This document shows, one piece after another, positions 1 through 12,001 of a DNA stretch of 64,000 nt. The DNA comes from Rubricoccus sp038746605. Its GTDB lineage: Bacteria > Bacteroidota > Rhodothermia > Rhodothermales > Rubricoccaceae. The notes beneath the pieces were generated by a model. It saw only the letters and a program-made list of their open reading frames with translations. It did no database searches and was not told where the DNA came from. The stretch's first letter is position 1. Each line of letters opens with the position of its first letter. Where the stretch lies: NCBI GenBank assembly GCA_038746605.1, contig JBCDKM010000012.1, positions 1 to 64,000 of the forward strand, written 5' to 3'. Position numbers and translations under genes: made by a program.

Positions 1-654
1 GACATGGCGCGACTCGGCGTCGAGGTCGAGACGGCCGACCTGAACGTCGATCGTGCCGTTGTTGGTGAACAGACGCGAGCCGGTGTTGACTCCTCCTTGC
101 GTCATGAAGGGCGCAAACGGCGCGGCGAGCGTCTTCTGGATGGTGCCGTTGTTGACGAGTGCGCCGTCGTCGAAGAGGTGCAACTCGTCCTCCATCCACT
201 CGATGGTCGCCTCGTTGATCAGGACCGTTCCGAGGTCTTGAATCCCTCTCGCGGCCCCGGTAAAGTTTGTCCGGATCGTGATGAGCCCGTTGTTCGTCAG
301 CGAGGTCCCGCCACTCAGATAACCACGGCGCCATTCGATCTCGCCGTTCGCTTCGACGGTGCTCGGAGCACCGATCGCGATGCCAAGATTGGAAATCAGC
401 GTCTGAGCACCGCTGGCACCGCCGATCGTCAACCGGTTGACGGTGATCGCTGCACCGGAGATGTTGCTGACGATGTAGGTCCCGGCGAGATCGACACAGG
501 CGTCATCGGCAGGACCAGGGATCGCGCCGCCGCTCCAGTTGGCGGCGTCGTTCCAATCGCCACCAACAGCGTTGGTCCAGGAGGTGGTGCACTGCGCAAG
601 CGCGGGGCCAATGGTGGTCGCCAGCACGGCGACGAAAAGGAACAGTCGGGTCAT
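1..654 (-). CDS. Secreted repeat protein, N-terminal part (runs off the window edge)
   Basis: Open reading frame of 218 codons from ATG at 654, without a stop before the window edge. Residues 1-21 form a signal peptide ending ALAQ, followed by CTTSW, an AANW segment, DDACVDLAGTY and then LTNNG-type beta repeats. The same order (signal peptide, CTTSW, ANWDNG, DDACITLDGTY, LTNNG) is seen at the N-terminus of the 1478-residue protein at 53577-58013, so this is a paralogue and probably also ends in a T9SS sorting tail outside the window. Likely an extracellular or surface beta-solenoid protein; the specific role is unknown. It is divergent from the enoyl-CoA hydratase gene. Confidence 0.8.
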   Translation of the reverse strand, partial: MTRLFLFVAVLATTIGPALAQCTTSWTNAVGGDWNDAANWSGGAIPGPADDACVDLAGTYIVSNISGAAITVNRLTIGGASGAQTLISNLGIAIGAPSTVEANGEIEWRRGYLSGGTSLTNNGLITIRTNFTGAARGIQDLGTVLINEATIEWMEDELHLFDDGALVNNGTIQKTLAAPFAPFMTQGGVNTGSRLFTNNGTIDVQVGRLDLDAESRHV

Positions 655-738
655 GTCGCCACAGAGGTCGGAGGATCAGGAGTACATGCGCCCTTTCCGG
701 AAAAAGGGGGCCATCCGTGGCGAAGCGGGACACGAGGG

Positions 739-746
739 TAGTTTTC
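739..746 (+). promoter_or_regulatory. Putative -7 promoter box of the enoyl-CoA hydratase gene
   Basis: TAGTTTTC, matching the Bacteroidota TAnnTTTG -7 element, ends 23 nt before the ATG at 770. The same spacing recurs at many genes in this window. Confidence 0.5.
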
Positions 747-769
747 GCGACACAAACTGCAAGCCCCCG

Positions 770-1534
770 ATGTCCGACCACGTCCGCGCTGAGCGCGTGG
801 CCCGCGTGCTCCGCCTCACGCTGGCCCGTCCCGAGAAGAAGAACGCGCTCACCCGCGCGATGTACACCGCCCTGGCCGAGGCGCTCACCGAGGCGGAGGG
901 GGACGCGGAGATCCGGGCCGTCGTGCTCTGCGGCGAGGGCGGCACGTTCACCGCCGGGAACGACCTGTTCGACTTCATGACGGACCCGCCGCGCGATGAG
1001 ACGAGCCCCGTCTTCCAGTTCCTCCACGCGGCCGTAGGCTTCGCGAAACCCCTCCTCGCGGCTGTCGAGGGCGTCGCCATCGGGATTGGGACGACGCTGC
1101 TGCTCCACTGTGATCTCGCCTACGCGGCGCCCTCGGCTCGCTTCAAGATGCCCTTCACGGACCTTGGATTGGTGCCGGAGGCGGCATCGTCTCTCCTCCT
1201 GCCTCGCCTTGCAGGGCAGGCGCGGGCCTCGGAGTTGCTCCTCCTGGGCGAGATGTTCGACGCCAGCACGGCGCAGGAAATCGGCCTCATCAACGCCGTC
1301 GTGGCCGACCCGACGACCCACGCGATGGAACGAGCGCAGGCCCTCGCGCTGAAACCTCCTGCAGCGGTCCGCCAGTCCAAGGCGCTGCTCCGGGCACCAC
1401 TACGGGATCGAGTGCTCGAAACCATTCGCGAGGAGGCGGCACTCTTCGTGGAACGCCTCACGAGCGAGGAGGCGCAGGAAGCGTTCTCGGCCTTTCTGGA
1501 AAAGCGCGCCCCGGACTTCTCGCGGTTCGAGTAG
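770..1534 (+). CDS. Enoyl-CoA hydratase/isomerase family protein
   Basis: 254 residues, the normal length for the crotonase family, so complete. The oxyanion-hole segments are visible (TAGNDLFDF near residue 60 and EGVAIGIGTT near 100). The first catalytic Glu of true hydratases (in the CELAMMCD-type motif) is replaced: here TTLLLHCD. The only matching acid lies in LVPEAASS, the position used by delta3-delta2-enoyl-CoA isomerases (Eci type, PEG/PEA motif). The sequence therefore favours isomerisation of unsaturated fatty acyl-CoAs in beta-oxidation over hydration; this is inference. ATG 770 was chosen because the family N-terminus and a promoter box at 739-746 fit it; the open frame continues upstream without homology. 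Confidence 0.87.
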   Translation: MSDHVRAERVARVLRLTLARPEKKNALTRAMYTALAEALTEAEGDAEIRAVVLCGEGGTFTAGNDLFDFMTDPPRDETSPVFQFLHAAVGFAKPLLAAVEGVAIGIGTTLLLHCDLAYAAPSARFKMPFTDLGLVPEAASSLLLPRLAGQARASELLLLGEMFDASTAQEIGLINAVVADPTTHAMERAQALALKPPAAVRQSKALLRAPLRDRVLETIREEAALFVERLTSEEAQEAFSAFLEKRAPDFSRFE

Positions 1535-1536
1535 CC

Positions 1537-1570
1537 CCGCCTCGGTACCTCCACCAGAGCACCGAGGCCG
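1537..1570. repeat. Long-class (34 bp) CCGCCTCGG inverted repeat
   Basis: Left arm CCGCCTCGG, 16-bp centre, right arm CCGAGGCCG (one mismatch). It begins 2 nt after the TAG of the hydratase gene and probably acts as its terminator. Confidence 0.7.
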
Positions 1571-1598
1571 ACCATCCCCCACAGCACGAACAAGAAAC

Positions 1599-1626
1599 GG
1601 GGGCGCCCCGCGATGGGAGCGCCCCC
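1599..1626 (-). terminator. Hairpin terminator of the gene at 1666-3597
   Basis: GGGGGCGC pairs perfectly with GCGCCCCC across a 12-nt loop. In the minus direction it is followed by GTTTCTTG. A homologous hairpin follows the paralogous gene (4046-4070). Confidence 0.65.
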
Positions 1627-1665
1627 GACATCATGCCTCTGGCGGAGATCGCCAGGCGTAGCAGC

Positions 1666-3597
1666 TTACTCGGACTGGGACTTCGCGCTACCACCAAAGA
1701 TGGTGAGCGGAGCCGGCGGGTCCGTCTCGTCACGCTCGCGCACGCCGAAGACCTCCCATGGCTGGTTCGCCTCAATGGTGTGTGCCCGCACATCCACGTC
1801 GGCGTCAACCGAGGTGAAGTCTGGGAAGACGTAGACGATACCGCCGTTGCCACCACCGATATCGACGAGGAAGGCCACGAAGAAGTCCTGCGTGGAACCG
1901 GCGTCGTTGTAGCTGTCGTCGAAGTCCGACGCGCCGGATGCGAGGATGGTCGTCGAGTTCGGGCTGAACTCCTCGATGTCCCCCACATTGAAGGTCCGCA
2001 CGATGTTGTTCGTGCCGTCCGAGTTGGCGTCGTAGACGAACTGGTAGGTCCCGAAGGTGCCCTCGTCGTTCCACACCTGGATCGAGGTTCCGGTGCCGGT
2101 GTTCTCGATCTGCACGCGAACGGTCTCACCTTCCACGTCGGTCTCGTTCCGGACGAGGCTGACGGTGCGGTAGTACTCGCCTACGTCATCGAGGATGACG
2201 CCGCTGGCACCGCGCGCAAACGCGATGGGGGTGTGTACCACGCCCATCTCATCAGAGCCGACCTCTTCCAGCGCGCCAGGCAAACGGCCGTACTGTACCC
2301 CGTAGACGTCTGGGGTGCCGAAGACCGAGCCCTGAACGTTCATGAACGGCAGTTCGGCATCGAAGACGGGATTGTACTGGGGGTTGTCGACAAAATCGCC
2401 GGAGACGCGAGCAAACTGGGCCTCAGAGCCGAAGAACGGGTCGTTGGAGCCGCCGACCGCGAAGCGGAGAGCGCGCAGACCGTATCGGTTCATACCAGCC
2501 GTGACGGTTCGGATCTCGTTGATGACCCACTCGAACGGGTTCGGAATGGCAAACTTCGGCGTGATGTGAATCACATCGCCCACACCGACGATCGGGGCAC
2601 CTGCACCCGCGTGAACGTTGACGTCGATTCCGTCACCGCTCTCGAGTTCGAAGACGAAGGAGATGTCGCCTGGCTTCCCACCACCCGCAACGTCGAAGCC
2701 ATCGACGATGGACGTCATCAGAATAGAGCGTAGGAGGTTGATCCGGCCCTGAGGTCCCTTGGAAGAGAGGAAGAGGCCTTCCGCCCCGTCGTAGACGTTG
2801 CGATCCACCACCACGCCATCGTTGAGGACGATCAGTTCGAAGAGACCAAGCCCCGGGAAGAAGGGCGTGTCCAGCTCGAACTCGCTCACGAGGAGCCCAC
2901 CGAGATCTGTCTCCTGCCACCCGTACTGAGCGCTGAAGGCAGCGTTACCGTCGTTGCCGAGCACCTCGTACGTCACGTTCGTGTTGCCTTCGATGGACGG
3001 TGACAGGATGCGCATCGGGAAGTCCCCGAAGTCTTCTCCCGAGGCATAGCGGAAGGCTGATCCCTGCACTTCGCCGAAGCAGGTCGTAAAGTCCGCATCG
3101 TTGCTACTGAGGGGCTTCACGATGGTCACGGCAGGGCTCAACTCCGGGCGTGGGTTCAGCGAACCCACATTGGACTGGAGGTAGAAACCACCGAAGATCT
3201 GATCCTGAGAACAGGCGAGGCTCTGGTTAGCCTCTGTGGGAAGCGGCGCACTCTGAGGCGCATCTGCCCACGCAGCGGGCGCGTCGTCAACGAGGCGGAG
3301 CTCGATGGTGCCAGGAGTCGCTATCGTGATCGGCGCGGGCTCAGTCGTGCGGCCGTCGGCGTAGCGGGCACGGACGAGATAGGTCCCTGCAGCCAGCGGA
3401 GCATCCAGAGATACAATCCGGCCGAGCACGTCGACCACCTCAACGGTGGCCACCTCGGCATCGGTGATCTCAACGGTCACCACTCGATCTGTAGAGACGG
3501 GGTTAGGGAAAACGCGAGGCGCGAGGTCCTGCGCTAGCGCTGAGGGCGCAAAGGCGAGGATCAACGCCAGCGCGGTAAAACGGAGCATGAGGGTCAT
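1666..3597 (-). CDS. Secreted protein with N-terminal sorting-tail-like domain (paralogue 1)
   Basis: 643 residues from ATG 3597; an upstream in-frame extension adds only non-homologous residues. Signal peptide about 1-23 (ending ALAQ). Directly after it, residues about 27-95 read VFPNPVSTDRVVTVEI, VEVVDVLGR, LAAGTYLVRARYADGR, the pattern of the T9SS type A C-terminal sorting domain, but placed at the N-terminus. The remaining ~540 residues have no domain I recognise and the C-terminus (SAKSQSE) lacks a sorting tail. The neighbour at 4105-6108 is a paralogue in the same order. Probably an exported or surface protein; function unknown. Asp/Gly-rich stretches such as DANSDGTNN could bind calcium, which is a guess. 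Confidence 0.85.
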   Translation of the reverse strand: MTLMLRFTALALILAFAPSALAQDLAPRVFPNPVSTDRVVTVEITDAEVATVEVVDVLGRIVSLDAPLAAGTYLVRARYADGRTTEPAPITIATPGTIELRLVDDAPAAWADAPQSAPLPTEANQSLACSQDQIFGGFYLQSNVGSLNPRPELSPAVTIVKPLSSNDADFTTCFGEVQGSAFRYASGEDFGDFPMRILSPSIEGNTNVTYEVLGNDGNAAFSAQYGWQETDLGGLLVSEFELDTPFFPGLGLFELIVLNDGVVVDRNVYDGAEGLFLSSKGPQGRINLLRSILMTSIVDGFDVAGGGKPGDISFVFELESGDGIDVNVHAGAGAPIVGVGDVIHITPKFAIPNPFEWVINEIRTVTAGMNRYGLRALRFAVGGSNDPFFGSEAQFARVSGDFVDNPQYNPVFDAELPFMNVQGSVFGTPDVYGVQYGRLPGALEEVGSDEMGVVHTPIAFARGASGVILDDVGEYYRTVSLVRNETDVEGETVRVQIENTGTGTSIQVWNDEGTFGTYQFVYDANSDGTNNIVRTFNVGDIEEFSPNSTTILASGASDFDDSYNDAGSTQDFFVAFLVDIGGGNGGIVYVFPDFTSVDADVDVRAHTIEANQPWEVFGVRERDETDPPAPLTIFGGSAKSQSE

Positions 3598-4104
3598 GGC
3601 GAAGAGGGGTAAGTCGTGAGGAGGTGGGCGGTGGAGGATAGGGCACACGCCCCGATATTGGGGGGACCGGAAGGTTCTTTTTGCAAGTACCCCGTTTGGG
3701 GCGACTGGCGATCACTTCCCTTTGGACCTCCCCGGAACGCCTCTCTACTCTCACCAACCGGAGCAGTGCGGCTTGAGGATGTCGCCGCGTAGCGCCTGGC
3801 TGGTCGAAAATGCACCGATGCGGATCGCGCTGAGAAGTCGCTCGGGGCTGGGGATTCCAAGATCTTCGCCCGCGTTAGAAACGAGGTCCCATAGGACTAT
3901 TCGTCTGGTCTCCTGCAGTCTCCAGACGGTTCGAAGAACGACCACGCCGGTCATGGTCGACGCTTCTCTGACAATCGGTAGCGGTCCCAGGCCATCGTAG
4001 CACTCACTCACCTCAGGCGACTACCACGGAGGCAAGAACGAGAAAGGGGCGCCCCACGAGGAGGCGCCCCAGGCAGTCTGCAAAGGAGACTACTGATTGC
4101 GTCG
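3598..4104. other. 507-bp gap between the two paralogues; no convincing gene
   Basis: Near the 3597 start lie two CCCC/GGGG palindromes (CCCC-gatatt-GGGG at 3650-3663 and CCCC-gttt-GGGG at 3690-3701) that could be regulatory. Between about 3720 and 4010 both strands are open (a minus frame 3751-4011 and a plus frame 3722-4000), but neither product resembles a known family, has a signal peptide or shows a promoter box. A gene remnant is possible. The right end holds the hairpin of the next gene. Confidence 0.5.
4046..4070 (-). terminator. Hairpin terminator of the gene at 4105-6108
   Basis: GGGGCGCC pairs with GGCGCCCC across a 9-nt loop; minus-strand sequence after it is TTTCTCGTTCTTG. It resembles the hairpin after the sister gene, suggesting that gene and terminator were duplicated together. 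Confidence 0.65.
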
Positions 4105-6108
4105 CTATTCGGCCGCTGTGAGCCCGCGAAGGAGCAACGTCCGGAGAGCGTCCACGTCGTCCTGGTCGGTCTCGAGGACACCCGAGATGAAGAATGCTTC
4201 GTCTGCCTCAGCGGCATACGAGCGGACATCCACATCTGCATCGGGCGAGGGCCAGTCTGGGAAGATGTAGACCACACCGGCGTTGTCATTCCGCACGACG
4301 AGGAAAGCCTGGGCGAAGTCCTGACGCGAGCCAATCGCGTCCGGATCCCCGTCACCAGCGGCGGAACCTTGAATCTGAACGTCGCTCACGTTGAAACTCA
4401 GCGGCACCCCGACGGTGCCGTCCTGGCGGATCTCCGCAGTGCCGTCCGCATCCGCATCGTAGGCGAACTCGAACGTGGTAAACGCGGCACTTCCGCTCTC
4501 GACAAGGATCGAGGTTGTGCTCCCACCGACGTTGGAGAACGTCGTGCTCATGAGATCCGCTTGTGTGTCGGTCTCATTCCGAATGCGGGCGGTGCCACGG
4601 TAGAAGTCGCCATCGTCCGCGAGCGGGATTCCCGCGAAGCCACGGGTGAGAAAGCCCCCGTGGAGGAGGAGGATTGCGTCCGATCCTGTTTCTGTCAGTC
4701 CCCTCGGCTCGCGGCCAAACTGGACGCCGTACTCCTCGGCAGGACCATCGGCACCGACCAGCATAAACGGCGGCTGTGCGTCGAAGACATCGAACGTGTT
4801 CGGGTCCGTGTAGTCACCCTGCGGGCGGCCCCACTGAGCGTCGGACACGAAGCCAGGCCCTTTGGTCGTGGGAATTCCCTGGTCGCCGCCGCCGCCTGCG
4901 AACTGGATCGCGCGCAGCCCATAACGGTTCACACCCGTCGCGAACGTGCGGATATCGAAGACCGAGAAGGTACCCGGATCCGAGAAGAAGACGGTCGGGA
5001 CGATGTGAACGGTAGCTCCCACGGCGTCCGGTGCACCTGTGTCGACGTGGACGTTGACATCACCGCCGTCTCCGCTCTCGAAGGTCATCGAGACCTTGAG
5101 ATCACCGGGAGGGGTGCCTGCGCCTGGAACCTCGAAGCCGTCCACGACGGAGGAGAGGATCGTGGAGCGGAGAAGGTTGACACGGGTTGCATCCCCGGTC
5201 GGCGTCACGAAGAGCGGCGTGTTCTCTGACGCAAAGGTCTCGAAGACGAGGTTCTCATTCGCATCGAAGACGAGGAGCTGATAGCCAGCGCCTCCACGGT
5301 TTGCGGGGCGCTGCTCCTTGGCCACATCGATGAAGTCCGCATCGAAGCCGACCTGAACTGCCGGGACATCTGGGGTCTGCGCATCGCCGTCATCGTCGAG
5401 GAAGACCTCGAAGGTGCCATACAGGGCCGTGGCGGGGTTGAAATCAGCGGAGTACCGGGCCGTAAAGCTGGCCTGTGTGTTCCCGACCGACGCGGGGGAG
5501 AGCACGCGGAGAGGACGGTTCCCGATGTCTGTACCGGAGACAAAGCGATACGCCACGCCCTGTGTCGCGCCAAAGCACGTGCTGAAGTCCACGGTGTTGG
5601 TCCCGGGAGCAGGTTGAGCGCGCATGGACTTCGGAATGAGGTCCGTGCGGAGGCGAAGCGAGCCTGTGAACTCGGTATGCTCGAACCCTCCAAAGAGTTC
5701 ATCACCGTCCGGGCAGGAGTCGCCCTGATGGCTCTGTGTCGCCACCGGAGCGCTCAGGACAGGCGCAGCCTTGGACTCGGCGGCCTGGGCGAGCGCCTCC
5801 ACGAGGCGGAGCTCAATGGTGCCTGGTGAGGCGACCGTCAGAGCAGTGGGCTCCAGGGCGCGACCGTCGGCGTAGCGGACGCGAACGAAGTATGTGCCTG
5901 TCGCGAGCGGCGCGTCCACGGAGACGCGGCGGCCGAGGATGTCGATGATCTCGAGGGTAGCCGCCTCGGCGTCAGAGACCTCGACGGTCACCGCACGCTC
6001 ATCGTCGACGGGGTTGGGATAGACGCGAGGCGCTAAGTCTTGCGCAAACGCCGAGGGGGCGAGCGCAAGCACGAGCGCGAACGCGGTGAAACGGAGCAAC
6101 GAATGCAT
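4105..6108 (-). CDS. Secreted protein with N-terminal sorting-tail-like domain (paralogue 2)
   Basis: 667 residues. Signal peptide about 1-23 (ending AFAQ), then VYPNPVDDERAVTVEVSD, LEIIDILGRRV, LATGTYFVRVRYADGRALEP: the same N-terminal sorting-tail-like domain as the gene at 1666-3597. The body shares scattered blocks with that paralogue (YGLRAIQFAGG, VDGFEV, GDVNVHVDTGAP, FEFAYDADADGT, VVYIFPDWPSPDADVDVRSY), so the two are a tandem duplication that has diverged. There is no C-terminal sorting tail. Exported, probably cell surface; function unknown. A possible promoter box lies at 6160-6167. Confidence 0.85.
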   Translation of the reverse strand: MHSLLRFTAFALVLALAPSAFAQDLAPRVYPNPVDDERAVTVEVSDAEAATLEIIDILGRRVSVDAPLATGTYFVRVRYADGRALEPTALTVASPGTIELRLVEALAQAAESKAAPVLSAPVATQSHQGDSCPDGDELFGGFEHTEFTGSLRLRTDLIPKSMRAQPAPGTNTVDFSTCFGATQGVAYRFVSGTDIGNRPLRVLSPASVGNTQASFTARYSADFNPATALYGTFEVFLDDDGDAQTPDVPAVQVGFDADFIDVAKEQRPANRGGAGYQLLVFDANENLVFETFASENTPLFVTPTGDATRVNLLRSTILSSVVDGFEVPGAGTPPGDLKVSMTFESGDGGDVNVHVDTGAPDAVGATVHIVPTVFFSDPGTFSVFDIRTFATGVNRYGLRAIQFAGGGGDQGIPTTKGPGFVSDAQWGRPQGDYTDPNTFDVFDAQPPFMLVGADGPAEEYGVQFGREPRGLTETGSDAILLLHGGFLTRGFAGIPLADDGDFYRGTARIRNETDTQADLMSTTFSNVGGSTTSILVESGSAAFTTFEFAYDADADGTAEIRQDGTVGVPLSFNVSDVQIQGSAAGDGDPDAIGSRQDFAQAFLVVRNDNAGVVYIFPDWPSPDADVDVRSYAAEADEAFFISGVLETDQDDVDALRTLLLRGLTAAE

Positions 6109-6159
6109 GGCGAAGGAGGGGGGTGTCGGGTGGAAGTGGATGGGTAGAGGTGGGCTGTG

Positions 6160-6167
6160 TGAAGGTA
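6160..6167 (-). promoter_or_regulatory. Possible -7 promoter box for the gene at 4105-6108
   Basis: Minus strand TACCTTCA fits TAnnTTyR, 51 nt upstream of the ATG at 6108, further than the usual 19-28 nt in this window. Confidence 0.3.
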
Positions 6168-6273
6168 GGGCGGCGTCCGAGGGTTCCGCTACCCGTTCCG
6201 ATTATTTAAGCGCCTGAGGTTCGGTTTCGGGACATCCCTCAGGGCGTCAAGAGGAACGAGACGCTCTCGCAGG

Positions 6274-6933
6274 CTATCGAGCGAACGATGGAGGCCAGAC
6301 AGCACCCTGCGTCCGGCCGTGCCCGGTCTGGCGATCAAAGGCCGCCTGGCGGAGTTCGCTCGTCTCCCGAAGACGCTGTGCGATCTCACGCCCGGCATCA
6401 TCGATGGTGTCACAGGTGGGAGTTCGGAGGCTTCGGAGTGCGTGATAGACCTCGCGCGCGCCCCATTCGGCGATCTCTCGATGACCGTCCTCGTGGCGGC
6501 GCAGGGCGGTCTCGAAGCGAGCCCAATCGCGCTTCAGCTCATAGGGTGTGCCGCGAGGTGGCTCCCAAGTGGGAAGGGTGATCACGACATGGAGGTCGAG
6601 CCGGATCTGCTCCAGGCGGCACCCGTCGTCTCCGGGCGTCTTCCAGTAGCGGTACGACATCTCCGTCTCCGTCATGCCGAAGAAATCGCGCTGGCCGGAC
6701 TTCGGACCGAGTTCCCGGAGAGACGCGAGCACCTCCCCCTGGGTCGTGCCTGTGACCTCGTACGACTCGATATCAATGATGGAATAGACGGGCTTAGCCT
6801 CGGTCGCGCCCCCTGGCGCCTCGACAGGATCCAGGAAGCCATCGCCGGGCTCACCGGGCAGCGACGACCGAACCCCGACGAGGGTCAGAGCCGCGACCGA
6901 AAGGGCGAGAACAGAGAAGAGCAGCGTGCGCAC
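6274..6933 (-). CDS. DUF922-type secreted zinc protease-like protein
   Basis: 219 residues with a GTG start at 6933 and an N-terminal hydrophobic segment (about residues 4-22), so exported or anchored. The key motif is RRHEDGHREIA near residue 150, an HExxH zinc-peptidase signature (HEDGH) typical of DUF922 proteins, preceded by the family's YEVTGTT and W-rich segment (TLPTWEPP). Two Cys (near residues 104 and 174) could form a disulfide in the periplasm. It lies 45 bp downstream of metH on the same strand and may be cotranscribed. Substrate unknown. Confidence 0.75.
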   Translation of the reverse strand: MRTLLFSVLALSVAALTLVGVRSSLPGEPGDGFLDPVEAPGGATEAKPVYSIIDIESYEVTGTTQGEVLASLRELGPKSGQRDFFGMTETEMSYRYWKTPGDDGCRLEQIRLDLHVVITLPTWEPPRGTPYELKRDWARFETALRRHEDGHREIAEWGAREVYHALRSLRTPTCDTIDDAGREIAQRLRETSELRQAAFDRQTGHGRTQGAVWPPSFAR

Positions 6934-6978
6934 GAGACCGGGGGCGGTTGCCTGGTATCGTCCGCGACTCCTACTCGC

Positions 6979-10725
<3,747 letters not shown>

Positions 10726-10746
10726 GTGGGAGGTATGCGCATGAGC

Positions 10747-10754
10747 CGAAGCTA
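10747..10754 (-). promoter_or_regulatory. Putative -7 promoter box of metH
   Basis: Minus strand TAGCTTCG, ending 21 nt before the ATG at 10725. Identical to the boxes before valS and the DUF1963 gene. Confidence 0.6.
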
Positions 10755-10809
10755 GATCCTCAGGCTCATACCCGCCGGTTTCGGAAGCGCTCCCGGTGTG
10801 CCACTCGGC

Positions 10810-10843
10810 CCGCCTCGGTCTCTCGGTAAACCTCTCGAGGCGG
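10810..10843. repeat. Long-class (34 bp) CCGCCTCGG inverted repeat
   Basis: CCGCCTCGG, 16-bp centre, TCGAGGCGG (one mismatch). It lies 2 nt beyond the stop codon of the DUF1963 gene, consistent with a terminator. Confidence 0.7.
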
Positions 10844-10845
10844 GA

Positions 10846-11574
10846 CTACCCGCAAGCCCAACCGAACGCGAGCACATTGGGGTGGCGGGGGCAGACGCTC
10901 AGGTGCCCGGTGCCCATATCGCCGAACATCATCGGCAGGTGATCCTCAGAGTCGAGTTGGACGAGGACCTCCATCGTGGTCTTTCGGAGTCTGCGCCGAC
11001 ACACCGGACAGCGCGGGCGTTCCGGGCCTTGCACCCAGCGCGGCCACCCGCTGAGCTTGTCTCCGGGACGGATCCCATCGCCGTCGAGCAGCGCATCCCA
11101 CTCGTCGTCGGTGACCTCCAGCCCCGTAGCTACGGTCTCCTCCCAGTGCGGCACGTCCGTGACCTCGGTCCACCCCACGATGCGCTTGGGCGGGAAGCGG
11201 TCCGGGATCTCGACCGGAGGCGCCGTCAAGACGGGTGTGCCTGTCGGCATCACGCGCCGCGCGACGTGGCACCGCGAGAAGGGCTCCCAGCCCTCCAGTT
11301 CCACGTCGCACATCGCGTCTGCGTTGGCGCAATAAAACAGTTGGAGCAGACCGTCTCCCGCGCGCTGACGGACCGGCTCGGGGACGTCGGCTGTGTTCAG
11401 TTGGAGGAGGAGTTGCATCGGCCGCGAGCAGTTCGGGGACGCGGGCCACGTCTCGCCCTCGGGGATCCACGCGAGACCGGAGAAGGTAGAGGCGTCGGGC
11501 GGCCCGGGGCCGTACTCGGTCTCGGGAAGCCAAGCGGTGCGGAGGAACGGGCGGAGGGCGTCGGGGACCGTCAC
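10846..11574 (-). CDS. DUF1963-like (YwqG-type) protein
   Basis: 242 residues, GTG start at 11574 supported by a promoter box 22 nt upstream. The N-terminus is TAWLPETEYGPGPPDASTF; the C-terminal third shows the family pattern: GWPRWVQGPERPRCPVC, a VLVQLDSEDHLPMMFGDMG segment, then CPRHPNVLAFGWACG. The CPVC pair and the late Cys residues suggest a metal or structural site. Cytoplasmic (no signal peptide). Members of this family have no firmly known biochemical role. Not in an obvious operon: 34-bp repeat after its stop, metH further downstream. Confidence 0.75.
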   Translation of the reverse strand: MTVPDALRPFLRTAWLPETEYGPGPPDASTFSGLAWIPEGETWPASPNCSRPMQLLLQLNTADVPEPVRQRAGDGLLQLFYCANADAMCDVELEGWEPFSRCHVARRVMPTGTPVLTAPPVEIPDRFPPKRIVGWTEVTDVPHWEETVATGLEVTDDEWDALLDGDGIRPGDKLSGWPRWVQGPERPRCPVCRRRLRKTTMEVLVQLDSEDHLPMMFGDMGTGHLSVCPRHPNVLAFGWACG

Positions 11575-11596
11575 GGGCGGGACAGGACGAGAGCGC

Positions 11597-11604
11597 CGAA
11601 GCTA
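11597..11604 (-). promoter_or_regulatory. Putative -7 promoter box of the DUF1963 gene
   Basis: Minus strand TAGCTTCG, 22 nt before the GTG at 11574. Confidence 0.6.
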
Positions 11605-11651
11605 GGTCCCGGGTGTGACAGCCTCGCACCAGCACCCTCTCCTCCCCCCTC

Positions 11652-11671
11652 CGCCTCGGTGCCGAGGCGGA
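11652..11671. repeat. Short-class (20 bp) CCGCCTCGG palindrome
   Basis: CCGCCTCGG-TG-CCGAGGCGG; pairing extends outward to 13-bp arms (11648-11675). It sits 19 nt beyond the stop of the YiaA-like gene and probably terminates it. Confidence 0.75.
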
Positions 11672-11690
11672 GGGAGTCGTTCGAGTGGCC

Positions 11691-11975
11691 TCACACGCCT
11701 TCCAGATCCGCGATCATGCGTTCCGTCTTGGCGTCCTTGACGCGGTTGAGCCACTTCGTCGCCTCGTGGTCATCGCGAAGGGTCTTGGCGAGCGTGAACG
11801 AAGAGCCCGTCAGGAAGAGGGCGCCCATCGCGACGTAGCCGCGCACCCACGGCTCGACGGGGAGTAACGAGATGCCGACGCCCATCGCGATGACAGCACA
11901 CGCGAAGGAGATGATGACGAAGGCGCGCCACCCGGGGGAGTCGCGGTGGAGGTCGGGGTCTTTGGAGAGGGTCAT
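11691..11975 (-). CDS. YiaA/YiaB-type two-helix membrane protein
   Basis: 94 residues with two transmembrane segments (about 18-38 and 47-65). The conserved family text is clear: AFVIISFACAVIAMGVGI, LPVEPWVRGYVAMGALFL, then SFTLAKTLRDDHEA, the YiaAB two-helix domain. Inner-membrane protein of unknown function. It is divergent from a TetR regulator, with two operator palindromes between them, so it is the likely target of that regulator. Confidence 0.85.
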   Translation of the reverse strand: MTLSKDPDLHRDSPGWRAFVIISFACAVIAMGVGISLLPVEPWVRGYVAMGALFLTGSSFTLAKTLRDDHEATKWLNRVKDAKTERMIADLEGV

Positions 11976-12001
11976 GGCCGGGGAGGCGGATGGAACAAGA
12001 G

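Noticed and set aside
4..741. Long plus-strand open frame at the left edge
   Set aside because: Antisense shadow of the signal-peptide protein on the minus strand, which has clear homology to the 53577-58013 protein.
3722..4011. Two opposing open frames in the gap between paralogues
   Set aside because: No recognised family, no promoter box and no signal peptide; kept only as a gap note.
10726..10845. Cobalamin riboswitch upstream of metH
   Set aside because: The promoter box ends 21 nt before the ATG, leaving no leader, and no B12-box was seen.
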